64,000 bases of DNA from an uncultured Tateyamaria sp. (GCF_947496075.1 NZ_CANMBJ010000002.1:310001-374000), one strand, 5' to 3'; positions 52,067 to 61,572 are shown, counted from the stretch's first letter. Notes: a model not told the origin generated them from the sequence alone. A program made the numbers and translations.

Positions 52067-53878
52067 ATGGCCGACCATACGACCACACCAGTGCCCCCCA
52101 AGACAGGCACGCCAGAGCGCGAAAAGTCCAAACAGCTTAGCGCTTTACGTGCGCTTTGGCCTTTTGTTCAGCCCTATTGGAAGCTAATGTTGGCCGCCAT
52201 TGCGGCGCTGGTGTCCACGGCGATTGTATCATTGGCCCTGCCTTTGGCCGTGCGTCGCGTGGTGGACAATTTCAACACTGAACAGTCCGAGATTCTCGAC
52301 CTTTACTTCCTCGCAGCTATCGGAATCGCCGGCCTTTTGGCCGTGGGCACAGCCGTGCGCTATATGCTGGTGACGCGCCTGGGAGAGCGCGTGGTGGCAG
52401 ACATCCGCAAAGCGGTGTTCAACCGCGTCATCGGCATGTCGCCCAGTTTCTACGAAAATATCATGACAGGCGAGGTGCTGAGCAGGATCACCACCGACAC
52501 TACCTTGATATTGAGCGTAATCGGATCATCGGTTTCAATTGCCCTGCGCAATCTTCTAATCTTTATCGGTGGGCTTGTCTTGATGTTACTGACCTCGGCC
52601 AAGTTGACCGGGCTTGTGTTGTTGATCGTGCCTGCTGTCATCGTTCCGATCCTTGTGTTAGGGCGCCGTTTGCGGGTGCTGAGCCGTGAGAACCAAGACT
52701 GGATCGCCGCGTCCTCGGGTCGGGCGTCCGAGCAGTTGAGCGCGGTGCAGACTGTTCAGGCCTTTACCCATGAAGCGGCCAGCCGGGACATGTTTTCCGA
52801 AGTGACCGAGCAAAGCTTTGGGTCGGCGCGCAGGCGGATTGCGACGCGCGCCTTGATGACGGCAATTGTCATTTTCCTAGTCTTTGTCGGGATCGTTGGC
52901 GTGCTCTGGATCGGGGCCAATGATGTGCGCTCTGACACGATGACCATGGGCGCCCTGATCCAGTTCGTCATCTATGCGGTCATGGTTGCGGGTGGGGTTG
53001 CCGCCTTGTCCGAGATCATAGGCGAGTTGCAGCGTGCCGCCGGTGCGACCGAGCGCTTGGTGGAACTGCTGCAGACCACAGATGCAGTTCAGGATGTCGA
53101 GCAACCCTTGCAACTGCCTCAGCCCGTGTCTGGGCACATCACCTTCGATGACGTACGCTTTGCCTACCCGGCACGTCCGGCGATCAACGCGCTGGATGGC
53201 GTGTCATTGGATATTCGACCCGGCGAAACCGTTGCCTTTGTTGGTCCTTCAGGTGCCGGGAAAACCACCATCATCCAGATGCTCCTGCGCTTCTATGATC
53301 CGCAGGAAGGACGCATTTTACTGGACGGAACTGATGTGGCGCAGATGGAGCGGGAAGCGTTCCGTCAACACATCGCCCTTGTGCCGCAAGACCCGATCAT
53401 CTTTGCAGCATCTGCCGCTGAAAACATCGCCTTCGGACGTCCCGGCGCAACGCAAGCCGAGATTGTCGCGGCAGCACAGGCCGCTGCGGCGCACGATTTC
53501 ATCTCGGCCTTGCCGCAGGGATATGACAGCCCGTTGGGCGAGCGTGGTGTCATGCTTTCAGGCGGTCAGAAGCAGCGCATTGCCATTGCGCGGGCCATTT
53601 TGCGGGATGCCCCGGTCTTGCTGCTGGACGAGGCAACCAGCGCATTGGATGCCGAAAGTGAACGCGCGGTTCAAGAGGCGGTGGATACGCTGGCGCAGGG
53701 ACGGACCACGCTGATTGTGGCGCACCGGCTCGCAACGGTCAAAAAAGCAGACCGTATCGTCGTTCTGGATCAAGGTCGTGTTGTGGCGCAGGGTCCTCAT
53801 CATCAATTGGTGTCCGAAGATGGTCTCTATGCCCGGTTGGCACGTCTGCAATTCACAGACGGCGTCGCCGCAGAATAG
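52067..53878 (+). CDS. ABC exporter, MsbA/lipid-exporter-like half transporter
   Basis: A 603-residue half-transporter: a membrane domain with six helices (about residues 20-310) and an ATPase domain with Walker A GPSGAGKTTIIQML near residue 392, signature LSGGQKQRIAIARA near 495 and Walker B VLLLDEATSALD. It functions as a homodimer exporting lipids, lipopeptides or drugs; which one cannot be read from the sequence. ATG 52067 has GGAG 7 bases upstream; the frame open to 52037 lacks such a site. It stands alone after tRNA-Gly. Confidence 0.92.
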   Translation: MADHTTTPVPPKTGTPEREKSKQLSALRALWPFVQPYWKLMLAAIAALVSTAIVSLALPLAVRRVVDNFNTEQSEILDLYFLAAIGIAGLLAVGTAVRYMLVTRLGERVVADIRKAVFNRVIGMSPSFYENIMTGEVLSRITTDTTLILSVIGSSVSIALRNLLIFIGGLVLMLLTSAKLTGLVLLIVPAVIVPILVLGRRLRVLSRENQDWIAASSGRASEQLSAVQTVQAFTHEAASRDMFSEVTEQSFGSARRRIATRALMTAIVIFLVFVGIVGVLWIGANDVRSDTMTMGALIQFVIYAVMVAGGVAALSEIIGELQRAAGATERLVELLQTTDAVQDVEQPLQLPQPVSGHITFDDVRFAYPARPAINALDGVSLDIRPGETVAFVGPSGAGKTTIIQMLLRFYDPQEGRILLDGTDVAQMEREAFRQHIALVPQDPIIFAASAAENIAFGRPGATQAEIVAAAQAAAAHDFISALPQGYDSPLGERGVMLSGGQKQRIAIARAILRDAPVLLLDEATSALDAESERAVQEAVDTLAQGRTTLIVAHRLATVKKADRIVVLDQGRVVAQGPHHQLVSEDGLYARLARLQFTDGVAAE

Positions 53879-54038
53879 CGCGGGCGCTTTGTGACCCTAG
53901 GTTACTGTATCTGACGCGGCGTCCCGGCAGGTCCCAGCCCCTTGCAATGCTTGAACATTGCGGCAATCCACCGCATCTTGTTGCGGAGGAATTATTGCGC
54001 CGTAACAAAAAATACATGGCGCTACAGGGAGGATGACC

Positions 54039-55937
54039 ATGCCATTTGCCGGGATCGCGGACCGCGACGCCATTCAGAACGAGATGCCCTGGGAAGAGCG
54101 TGATGTCGCCAAAACCCTATTCGGTATGTTGAGCAGAACGGCCGAGAAATACCCCAGTCACAACGCCATCAGCTACCAGATCTTTTCGGACCCAAAGTCC
54201 AAAGCCGAGACGCTGACATGGGCACAGCTTCAGGGCCGCACGGCGCAATGCGCCAACATGTTCCGCAAGCATGGCATCGGCCCGACCGACGTTGTTGCCT
54301 ACATCCTGCCCAACGCAACCGAGACGGTTATCACGCTTCTGGGTGGTGCGACTGCGGGCATTGTGAACCCGATCAACCCGCTTCTGGACGCCGAACAGAT
54401 CGGTGCCATCCTGCGCGAAACGGATGCCAAGGCCGTGGTTACCTTGCGCGCGTTTCCGAAGACGGACGTGGCCGAGAAGACCACTGAAGCGGTGAAGCTG
54501 GCCCCCAATGTCAAAACCGTGTTCGAGGTTGATCTGCTGGGCCATGTGTCCGGTCTGAAATCCTTTATCATCCCGCTGATCCGTCCGAAGTTCGAGAAGG
54601 CTTCGGGTGTCACCTATCTGAACTTCAACGCAGAATGCGCCAAGCATCCGACAACGCTGCAGTTCGAGGATGTGCAGGAAGATCGCGTCGCGTGCTACTT
54701 CCACACCGGCGGCACAACCGGCATGCCGAAAGTCGCGCAGCACAAGTATTCCGGCATGGTCTACAACGGATGGGTTGGTGCGACCGTTCTGCTGTCGGCT
54801 GAAGATAACATATTGGCACCATTGCCACTTTTCCACGTCATGGCGGCTCATGTGTTGCTGCTAGGCGCGGTTGCGTCCGGTGCGCATTGCATCTTCCCCA
54901 CGCCGCAGGGTTACCGGGGTGAGGGCGTTTTCGACAATATCTGGAAGCTGACCGAGCGGTGGAAAATCACCTTTATCGCGTCGGTGCCCACGGCCATTGC
55001 GGCCATGATGCAGCGTCCGATTGATGCGGATATCGGCACCGTGAAATCGACATTCTCGGGTTCGGCCCCGCTGCCGCAAGAGCTGTTCAAACGCTATGAG
55101 AGCGCTGCAGGCGTGGAGATCGTTGAGGGCTACGGCATGACCGAGGCAACCTGCCTTGTGTCCGGCAACCCCATCGACGGCGAAAAGAAAATCGGCTCTG
55201 TTGGCATCCCGTTCCCCTATACGGACGTCAAAATCTACAAGGGTACACCGGATGGTCCGATTGAGGCCGGTGTGGATGAGATTGGCGAGATTTGTGTGAG
55301 CAATCCGGGCGTCTGGGCGGGCAACACCTATACCGAGGCCGACAAGAACAAAGACTTGTATTACAACGAGAAATACCTGCGGACGGGCGATCTGGGCCGC
55401 TTTGACGAAGACGGGTATTTGTGGATCACGGGCCGCGCCAAGGACCTGATCATTCGTGGCGGTCACAACATCGATCCGGCCGAGATCGAAGAGGCGCTGC
55501 TGGGTCATGAGGCCGTCGCCTTTGCCGGTGCGATTGGTCAGCCTGACCAGCATTCGGGTGAGCTGCCGTGCGCTTATGTCGAGCTGGTCGACGGTGCGAC
55601 GGTGACACCGGATGAGTTGATGGCGTTTTGCAAGGAACATGTCCACGAGCGGGCGGCACAGCCCAAACACATGACCATCATGGACGAGCTGCCAAAGACC
55701 GCTGTCGGAAAAATCTTCAAACCCGATCTGCGCAAGGAGGCGATCACGCGTGTCTACAACGCGGCGCTGAGCGAGGCAGGGCTGAAGGCGCAGGTTGTGG
55801 CCGTGACGGATGACAAGAAGCGTGGTTTGGTCGCGCAGGTCGCCGCCAATGGCGAGGGCGAGACAGCGATCCAGACCGTTTTGGGTGACTTTGTCCGTCC
55901 GTGGGACATGGCGTCCGAGGCGATGGCAGCCCAGTAA
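54039..55937 (+). CDS. Acyl-CoA synthetase (AMP-forming)
   Basis: A 632-residue member of the ANL adenylate-forming superfamily that activates a carboxylic acid to its CoA thioester. ATP motif FHTGGTTGMPKVAQH near residue 225, VEGYGMTEATC near 364, YLRTGDLGRFDEDGYLWITG near 447 and the catalytic Lys in LPKTAVGKIFKPDLR near 548. The chain length is unknown. Of two in-frame ATGs, 54033 abuts the GGGAGG ribosome site with no spacer, while 54039 has a 6-base spacer and is chosen. Confidence 0.93.
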   Translation: MPFAGIADRDAIQNEMPWEERDVAKTLFGMLSRTAEKYPSHNAISYQIFSDPKSKAETLTWAQLQGRTAQCANMFRKHGIGPTDVVAYILPNATETVITLLGGATAGIVNPINPLLDAEQIGAILRETDAKAVVTLRAFPKTDVAEKTTEAVKLAPNVKTVFEVDLLGHVSGLKSFIIPLIRPKFEKASGVTYLNFNAECAKHPTTLQFEDVQEDRVACYFHTGGTTGMPKVAQHKYSGMVYNGWVGATVLLSAEDNILAPLPLFHVMAAHVLLLGAVASGAHCIFPTPQGYRGEGVFDNIWKLTERWKITFIASVPTAIAAMMQRPIDADIGTVKSTFSGSAPLPQELFKRYESAAGVEIVEGYGMTEATCLVSGNPIDGEKKIGSVGIPFPYTDVKIYKGTPDGPIEAGVDEIGEICVSNPGVWAGNTYTEADKNKDLYYNEKYLRTGDLGRFDEDGYLWITGRAKDLIIRGGHNIDPAEIEEALLGHEAVAFAGAIGQPDQHSGELPCAYVELVDGATVTPDELMAFCKEHVHERAAQPKHMTIMDELPKTAVGKIFKPDLRKEAITRVYNAALSEAGLKAQVVAVTDDKKRGLVAQVAANGEGETAIQTVLGDFVRPWDMASEAMAAQ

Positions 55938-56259
55938 ATCCTAACGCACCGTGCGGTGCGGTTTGACAACGTGAAAGGCGCGGAACTGCGAAGTTTGCCG
56001 CGCCTTTTGCGATCTTTGGACCCCTGTATTTGCATTGATTTCGGGATGTTCGAGGCATTCCGCGCATTTTTGCCGGGAAACTGCGCATTTTGCCCCCGAA
56101 CGCCTGTTAATCTGCGCTTTACCAACGCCGTACAGTTAACCTTTGGTGACCCGCGTTAACGATGCGTTCATGGGTCGCTCAGACCTGACGGAGACGTGAC
56201 CGCATGTCTGTTTGTTCTGTCCTATCGTTCTGCCAAGAGATGTCGGAAAAGGGGACAAG
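55938..56259. other. Intergenic region with two hairpins; no gene
   Basis: 322 bases. The left part holds two hairpins downstream of the synthetase gene, one of them listed separately. The first is CGCACCG/CGGTGCG at 55945-55960. The right part leads to the thioredoxin-like gene. Confidence 0.5.
55974..56008 (+). terminator. Terminator after the acyl-CoA synthetase gene
   Basis: AAAGGCGCGG and CCGCGCCTTT form a perfect 10-bp stem with a 14-base loop and end in a short T-run. Confidence 0.6.
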
Positions 56260-56727
56260 ATGCCGAAGTCGAAAAAACGTGTGAAGGCGGCACCATCGAA
56301 GTCGGAGAAAAGTGGGTTGTCACGCCGGTCGGTGATGGGCGGTGGCGCGGCTGCCTCGGCCGTGGTTCTGGGTGGTGGGTTTTGGGGGGTGAGTTCGTTC
56401 CGGAGCTATGCGGCTGAGCATGATCTGACCCGCGTGGGCAAAGGCGACCTGGCGATCGTGCAGGTCCATGACCCGCAATGTCCCACTTGCACGGCTTTAC
56501 AAAAACAAACACGCAAGGCGCTGCGCGATTTTGACGATTGCGGATTGGTGTACCTTGTTGCCGATATCAAGACGCCCGAGGGCGCTGCCTTTGCCCGGCG
56601 GTTCAATTCACCGCATGTGACGCTGTTGCTGTTTGACGGGCAGGGTGAATTGCAGCGCAGGGTGCAGGGGATGCAGCAAGCCTCGGCTTTGGTCGAGGTG
56701 TTTGCAGATTACAAGGCGACGGCCTGA
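56260..56727 (+). CDS. Tat-exported thioredoxin-like protein with CPTC motif
   Basis: A 155-residue protein: a Lys/Ser-rich N-terminus, then a twin-arginine-type signal (LSRRSVMGGGAAASAVVLGG, about residues 25-45), then a thioredoxin-like domain with QVHDPQCPTCTALQKQTRKA near residue 70. The CxxC is CPTC. A Gly/Val-rich later part has a cis-Pro-like SPHVTLLLFDG. A periplasmic thiol-disulfide role is likely. ATG 56260 has AAGGGGAC upstream. It stands alone. Confidence 0.78.
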   Translation: MPKSKKRVKAAPSKSEKSGLSRRSVMGGGAAASAVVLGGGFWGVSSFRSYAAEHDLTRVGKGDLAIVQVHDPQCPTCTALQKQTRKALRDFDDCGLVYLVADIKTPEGAAFARRFNSPHVTLLLFDGQGELQRRVQGMQQASALVEVFADYKATA

Positions 56728-56909
56728 GCTGAGGACCTGGGCACGGAATCAAGCCGAAGGCGCCGTGCCAGTGGCGGCCCGTCCCGGCGGGCTGCCGCTA
56801 CGTTTCCGTTGGCGCGCTGTGGACCTGTCATAGGCAAATGACCACGATAAAGTGCGCTGAAAGAGCGATAGAGCGGCACCCCACGGGCCACCACTTGCAC
56901 GGCTTGGAT

Positions 56910-57746
56910 TCAACTCAGGAAAGTTTTGCCCTTCATCGTGTCGGGGATGTCGGCACCGAGGCGGTTCAGGATCGTGGGGGCCAGTTGCAACTGGTCGATC
57001 ACGGTGCCTGTGTCGGGGCCCTTAGCCTCTCCGAAATAGTAGAGCGCTGTTTCCTGTTGCAATGCGCCACGCCCGCCATGGTGCCCGCGGTCATCCTGCC
57101 CGTGATCGGCGGTCACGATCACCTGGTATCCCATGTCGCGCCAGCGCGGGATGAAGGGGGCCAGCATCTCGTCCATGACAAAACAGGCCTGATCCATTTC
57201 CTGACAATCGTGGAAGAACCGGTGCCCCATACTGTCGAGCGTACATGTGTGCAGCATGCCGTAGGTCAGGTCGAACCGGGTGCAGAGGCTGGTGAGTGTG
57301 CCGAAGAGGTCCACGTCGGACGGTGTCATCTGGTTGTTGGCGCCGTAGCCTGTCATTGTGTGAAAGCGACCGTGGTTGATCGTGTCGCTGGCTGGTTCGT
57401 CATATTCGATGTCGCGGACAAAATCGAAGGGCGCGCGGTTGAAAAACTCGGACCAGAAGGAATGGGCGACGGCCCCCGTGGTGCCGCCTGCCTTGCGGAC
57501 CTGCCCGAACACGTCAGGGTGGGTCAGGCGGGACACGTTGCCGTTGCCGGTGCAGCCATGTTCGGCGGGCGTGACCCCGGTGTGGATCGACGCATAGCAG
57601 GAGGCGGAGATTGACGGGATGACGCTGCGGTGTGTCCACGTCTGCGCGTCGCCGCTGTCCACCCAGCCTTCGAGATTGCCGAAGAGGCGGCGGAAGTTTC
57701 TGAGCGGTACGCCGTCAAGAATGATGAGCAGGAGTTTGTGTGTCAT
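56910..57746 (-). CDS. Alkaline phosphatase superfamily hydrolase (type I phosphodiesterase/pyrophosphatase-like)
   Basis: A 278-residue metal hydrolase. The N-terminal metal Asp lies in LLIILDGVPLRNF, the nucleophile Ser/Thr region in SVIPSISASCYASIHTGVTPAEHG near residue 45, and the second metal site in VIVTADHGQDDRGHHGGRG near 210. These enzymes cleave phosphodiesters, pyrophosphates or phosphonates. The family is usually longer than 400 residues, so this is a compact form. The ATG lies 158 bases downstream of the peptide-ABC ATPase stop, in the same direction, so it may be cotranscribed. Confidence 0.85.
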   Translation of the reverse strand: MTHKLLLIILDGVPLRNFRRLFGNLEGWVDSGDAQTWTHRSVIPSISASCYASIHTGVTPAEHGCTGNGNVSRLTHPDVFGQVRKAGGTTGAVAHSFWSEFFNRAPFDFVRDIEYDEPASDTINHGRFHTMTGYGANNQMTPSDVDLFGTLTSLCTRFDLTYGMLHTCTLDSMGHRFFHDCQEMDQACFVMDEMLAPFIPRWRDMGYQVIVTADHGQDDRGHHGGRGALQQETALYYFGEAKGPDTGTVIDQLQLAPTILNRLGADIPDTMKGKTFLS

Positions 57747-57904
57747 GGCCGGTCCCTTCGTGTCGGGGCACTGTAGGCATAGGGATATGTCGGCACCAAG
57801 ACGTTGTTGCGCAGGTCAGGTTGCAGAATTGAAAGATGGGCCGGATCGGACGCGCTTTGCCAATGGCAAAGACGCCCCGCCCACCATCCATTTTGGGGTG
57901 TCCT

Positions 57905-59539
57905 TCAGTTGCCTGCGCTTTCCATCTTGCGATTGGCAATGACGTCTTCGAGCCAGCCCAGTTTCATTTCCGGCACAGAGCTGAGCAGGAGGTCGGTGTA
58001 GTCGTCGAACGGGGGCGTCAGCACTTCGGACTTGGTGCCGTAGCGCTGGACCTTGCCCTGATACATCACGGCGATGCTGTCCGAGATGGCGCGCACCGTG
58101 GCCAGATCGTGGGTGATGAAGAGGTAGGCGACATCCTCGATCCTTTGCAGGTCGAGCAGCAGTTTGAGAATGCCGTCGGCCACCAGCGGGTCGAGTGCCG
58201 ATGTCACCTCGTCACAGATGATCAGCTTGGGCTTCGCCGCGAGGGCGCGGGCGATGCAGACCCGTTGTTTCTGTCCACCGGAGAGTTCTGCCGGGTAGCG
58301 GTCCTGAAAGCCTTGACCGAGTTCAATCTCGTCCAGAAGTTCCTGGATGCGTTTTTGTTTCTCTGCGCCTTTGAGGCCGAAATAGAATTCGAGTGGACGC
58401 CCGATGATCGTGCCCACAGTCTGGCGCGGGTTCATGGCGGTATCCGCCATCTGGTAGATCATCTGCAACTCGCGCATGTCTTCGATGCTGCGCGAGGGGA
58501 GGTCGGGGCTGAGCGTGCGGCCGGCAAAGGTGATCTTGCCTGCCGTGGGCGGCAAGAGGCCGGTGATCACGCGGGCGAGGGTGGATTTGCCGGAGCCGGA
58601 TTCGCCCACCACCGCCAGCGTTTGTCCCGGGCTGATGTCGACGCTGACATCGTGCAGGACGTCGAAATTGGTGCCTTTGTAGCGGGCGGTGATGTTTTCC
58701 ACCCGCAGGACCGGTTCGGTGGGTTGCTTTTCCTCGTGTTCGATAGAGCGGACGGAGACGAGAGCCTTGGTGTACTCTTCCTGGGGGGTGTTGATAATCT
58801 GGTCTGTTGTTCCGTATTCGACCTTTTCCCCATGTCGCAGCACCATGATGTGGTCGCTGACTTGCGCTACGACCGCGAGGTCGTGGGTGATGTAGAGGGC
58901 GGCGACGCCGGTGTCGCGGATCGCGTCCTTGATCGCTTTCAGCACGTCGATCTGGGTCGTGACGTCGAGGGCCGTGGTGGGTTCGTCGAACACGACGAGG
59001 TCGGGTTCGGGGCAGAGCGCGAGCGCCGTCATGCAGCGTTGCAGTTGTCCGCCCGAGACCTGGTGCGGGTAGCGGTTACCGATGGTGTCGGGGTCGGGCA
59101 GGCCCAGCTTGGTGAAGAGTTCAACGGCGCGGGCCTGTGCCTTGGCCTTGGAGAACTTGCCCTGACCCACGGACGCCTCAATCACCTGTTCCATGATCTG
59201 CTTGGCCGGGTTGAACGAGGCAGCGGCCGACTGGCTGACATATGTCACCTCGGCCCCGCGCAGCTTGCGGATGTCCTTGAGCGGTGCCTTCAGTACGTCG
59301 CGCCCGTTCACTTCGACAGAGCCTGCGGTGAGTTTTACGCCACCTCTTCCATAGGCCATGGAGGCAAGGCCGATGGTGGATTTGCCTGCGCCCGACTCTC
59401 CGATCAGGCCAAGCACCTTGCCCGCTTCGACATCGAAGTCGACGCCGTGCACGATTTCGATGTCGTGGGGTTTTTCGCCGGGCGGATAGACGGTGGCGCC
59501 GATCTTGAGGCCGCGGACTTTGAGCAGTGGTGTTGTCAT
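57905..59539 (-). CDS. Peptide ABC transporter ATP-binding protein, fused DppD-DppF type
   Basis: A 544-residue protein with two complete ATPase domains in one chain. Domain 1: Walker A GESGAGKST near residue 50, signature VSGGQLQRCMTA near 165, Walker B LVVFDEPTTALD. Domain 2: Walker A GESGSGKSTLARV near 315, signature LSGGQKQRVCIARA near 425, Walker B LIICDEVTSALD. It powers import of oligopeptides or similar molecules with the two permeases upstream. A long open frame on the opposite strand over the same DNA is a mirror artefact. Confidence 0.93.
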   Translation of the reverse strand: MTTPLLKVRGLKIGATVYPPGEKPHDIEIVHGVDFDVEAGKVLGLIGESGAGKSTIGLASMAYGRGGVKLTAGSVEVNGRDVLKAPLKDIRKLRGAEVTYVSQSAAASFNPAKQIMEQVIEASVGQGKFSKAKAQARAVELFTKLGLPDPDTIGNRYPHQVSGGQLQRCMTALALCPEPDLVVFDEPTTALDVTTQIDVLKAIKDAIRDTGVAALYITHDLAVVAQVSDHIMVLRHGEKVEYGTTDQIINTPQEEYTKALVSVRSIEHEEKQPTEPVLRVENITARYKGTNFDVLHDVSVDISPGQTLAVVGESGSGKSTLARVITGLLPPTAGKITFAGRTLSPDLPSRSIEDMRELQMIYQMADTAMNPRQTVGTIIGRPLEFYFGLKGAEKQKRIQELLDEIELGQGFQDRYPAELSGGQKQRVCIARALAAKPKLIICDEVTSALDPLVADGILKLLLDLQRIEDVAYLFITHDLATVRAISDSIAVMYQGKVQRYGTKSEVLTPPFDDYTDLLLSSVPEMKLGWLEDVIANRKMESAGN

Positions 59540-59551
59540 GTTGGCATATCT

Positions 59552-59597
59552 CCGGGGCTCTGCCCCGGACCCCGAGGTATTTTGGGCCAGAAGAAAG
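59552..59597. repeat. GC-rich intergenic repeat, copy 2
   Basis: CCGGGGC and GCCCCGG form a perfect hairpin (59552-59568). It is followed by ACCCCGAGGTATTTTGGGCC and AGAAGAAAG. The same order of blocks is found at 15967-16026. Confidence 0.6.
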
Positions 59598-59609
59598 GAA
59601 GGGTTTGGG

Positions 59610-60428
59610 TCATCCGCGGCCCCCTTTGAGTGAGGTGGTGCGGTTCAGGATCCAGTCGGCAATGAGGTTCACGCTGATGGCAAGCGTGGCGATGGCCACC
59701 GCCGGGTAGAGCGCGGCGCCGATGCCGAAATTGATCCCTTCCTTGTTCTCTTTCACGATGCCGCCCCAGTCCGCGAGCGGAGGCTGCACGCCGATGCCGA
59801 GGAAGGACAGTGTAGAGATGAAGAGCACCATGAAGATGAAGCGCAGGCCCATTTCGGCCACAAGCGGTGAGAGCGCGTTGGGCAGAATTTCGCGGAAGAT
59901 GATCCAGCCGAGTTTTTCGCCCCTGAGCCGGGCAGCTTCCACGTAGTCCATGACGCTGATGTCTACGGCCACCGCGCGGGCGAGGCGGTAGACCCGTGTG
60001 GAGTCCAGAAGGCCCATGATGACGATCAGGGTCAGCACCGTGGCCTCGATACTCGACAGGATCACCAGCGCGAGGATGAGCGACGGGATCGACATGAAGA
60101 GGTCGACGAGGCGGCTCATCACCTGATCGACCCACCCGCCCGAAACAGCAGCGAGGAAGCCCAGAACAGAGCCGGTCGTGAAGCTGAGGATCGTGGCGGC
60201 GGTGGCGATGAAGATCGTCGTTTGGCCGCCGAATATCATGCGGGTGAGCAGGTCGCGTCCGATCTGGTCGGTACCAAGCCAGTGGGCGGCGGAGGAGGGC
60301 TCCCACACGTCACCCACGGTTTCGGCCATGCCGTAGGGGGCGATGAGCGGCGCGAAGAGGGCTGCGAGGAAGTAGGTGCCGGTGATCAGAAGGCCGATGG
60401 CGGCGGAGAGGGGGATGTTTTTTAGCAT
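59610..60428 (-). CDS. Peptide ABC transporter permease (DppC/OppC type)
   Basis: A 272-residue inner membrane permease with about six helices. N-terminus ATG 60428. A conserved LGTDQIGRDLLTRMIFGGQT follows the first helix near residue 50. The EAA-type loop reads YVEAARLRGEKLGWIIFREI near 163, and TLSFLGIGVQPPLADWGGIV near 205 is typical. It forms the translocation pore with the other permease. Confidence 0.93.
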   Translation of the reverse strand: MLKNIPLSAAIGLLITGTYFLAALFAPLIAPYGMAETVGDVWEPSSAAHWLGTDQIGRDLLTRMIFGGQTTIFIATAATILSFTTGSVLGFLAAVSGGWVDQVMSRLVDLFMSIPSLILALVILSSIEATVLTLIVIMGLLDSTRVYRLARAVAVDISVMDYVEAARLRGEKLGWIIFREILPNALSPLVAEMGLRFIFMVLFISTLSFLGIGVQPPLADWGGIVKENKEGINFGIGAALYPAVAIATLAISVNLIADWILNRTTSLKGGRG

Positions 60429-60497
60429 GTTATGTTCCCAGAATAGCGACCGGGTGCCTCCCCGCGCCTTTGCCTTGCAAAGACGCTTGGTCGCACG

Positions 60498-60527
60498 AAA
60501 TGAGTTTTCTCGGTGAAAAACTCATTT
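60498..60527. repeat. 11-bp inverted repeat between the permease genes
   Basis: AAATGAGTTTT (60498-60508) and AAAACTCATTT (60517-60527) are exact complements with an 8-base loop. It lies in the 93-base gap between the two permease genes. It resembles the AT-rich hairpin at 43179. Confidence 0.55.
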
Positions 60528-61478
60528 TGGGTGCCTCAAACGCGGGTTGGCGAGAATACTCACCACGTCAGCGACAATGTTCAGGATGATGTAGACGGCG
60601 GCGAAGATCACACCGCAGGCCAGCACGACCGGTACGTCCCGTTTGACCACCGCGTCCACAAGGTATTGGCCCATGCCGGGATAGGCAAAGACCACTTCGA
60701 CCACGACGACACCCACCACAAGGTAGGCGAGATTGATCATCACCACGTTGACGATGGGGGCGATGGCGTTGGGGAAAGCGTGGCGGTAGATGACCTTGAA
60801 CGTGGTCAGGCCCTTCAGTTCAGCCGTTTCGATATAGGCCGATTGCATCACGTTCAGGATGGCTGCGCGTGTCATGCGCATCATGTGCGCCAGAACCACC
60901 ATCGTCAGCACTGCGACGGGCAGTGAGATGGCGTGCAACTGATCCAGCAGCGGCATGCCCGGCGATACTGAGGCGAACGATGGCGCCCAGAAGAGTTTCA
61001 CCGCGAAGAAGAACACCAGGATGTAGGCGATCATGAATTCGGGCAGCGAGATCGAGGCGAGCGTGATGCCCGAGATCAGCTTGTCCGGCCAGCGGTTCTG
61101 GAAGCGCACGGCGATGAGGCCCAGCAGGATGGCCAGCGGGACCGAGATGATGGCCGCCCAGAAGGCAAGGAACAGGGTGGAGGACATGCGGCGCGCGATC
61201 TGTTCACCGATGGGCAGTTTGTTGGTCAGCGCCACACCCATATCCCCGGTGACGATGCCGCCCAGCCATTCGACGTAACGGGTGACGGCGGGGCGGTTCA
61301 GCCCCATTTCCTCGCGCAGGTTGGCGAGGCTTTCGGGCGTGGCGGATTGGCCCAGAATGGCCTGTGCCGCATCGCCGGGCAGGATCTCGGTCAGGCCGAA
61401 GATCAGGGCAGAGGCCGCGAACAGCAACAACACACCAAGGGCGAGGCGCTCTGCGACAAGTTTTAGAATGGGGTGCAT
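60522..61478 (-). CDS. Peptide ABC transporter permease (DppB/OppB type)
   Basis: A 318-residue permease with six helices. The conserved N-terminal pattern GLTEILPGDAAQAILG is near residue 28, MGLNRPAVTRYVEWLGGIVT near 60 and the EAA-type loop YIETAELKGLTTFKVIYRHA near 205. It should partner the DppC-type permease. It lies 106 bases downstream of the binding-protein gene, with a terminator-like hairpin in between. Confidence 0.93.
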   Translation of the reverse strand: MHPILKLVAERLALGVLLLFAASALIFGLTEILPGDAAQAILGQSATPESLANLREEMGLNRPAVTRYVEWLGGIVTGDMGVALTNKLPIGEQIARRMSSTLFLAFWAAIISVPLAILLGLIAVRFQNRWPDKLISGITLASISLPEFMIAYILVFFFAVKLFWAPSFASVSPGMPLLDQLHAISLPVAVLTMVVLAHMMRMTRAAILNVMQSAYIETAELKGLTTFKVIYRHAFPNAIAPIVNVVMINLAYLVVGVVVVEVVFAYPGMGQYLVDAVVKRDVPVVLACGVIFAAVYIILNIVADVVSILANPRLRHPK

Positions 61479-61539
61479 ATGGTCGGGTCCTGATGGGACC
61501 GATGCCGCCCGGCTAAGGGCGTGCGTAGGGCCGTGAATT

Positions 61540-61572
61540 GAAAAACCGCGCCCGTTTGTGTGCGGGCGCGGT
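61540..61572 (-). terminator. Terminator/attenuator after the peptide-binding protein gene
   Basis: On the minus strand, ACCGCGCCCG and CGGGCGCGGT form a perfect 10-bp stem with an 8-base loop followed by TTTTT. It stands 12 bases after the binding-protein stop and would make most transcripts end there, giving more binding protein than permease. Confidence 0.8.

Noticed and set aside
57836-59629. 597-residue open frame on the plus strand
   Set aside because: It lies exactly antisense to the fused peptide-ABC ATPase gene, which has all expected motifs. The mirror frame has no recognisable domain and results from codon bias.
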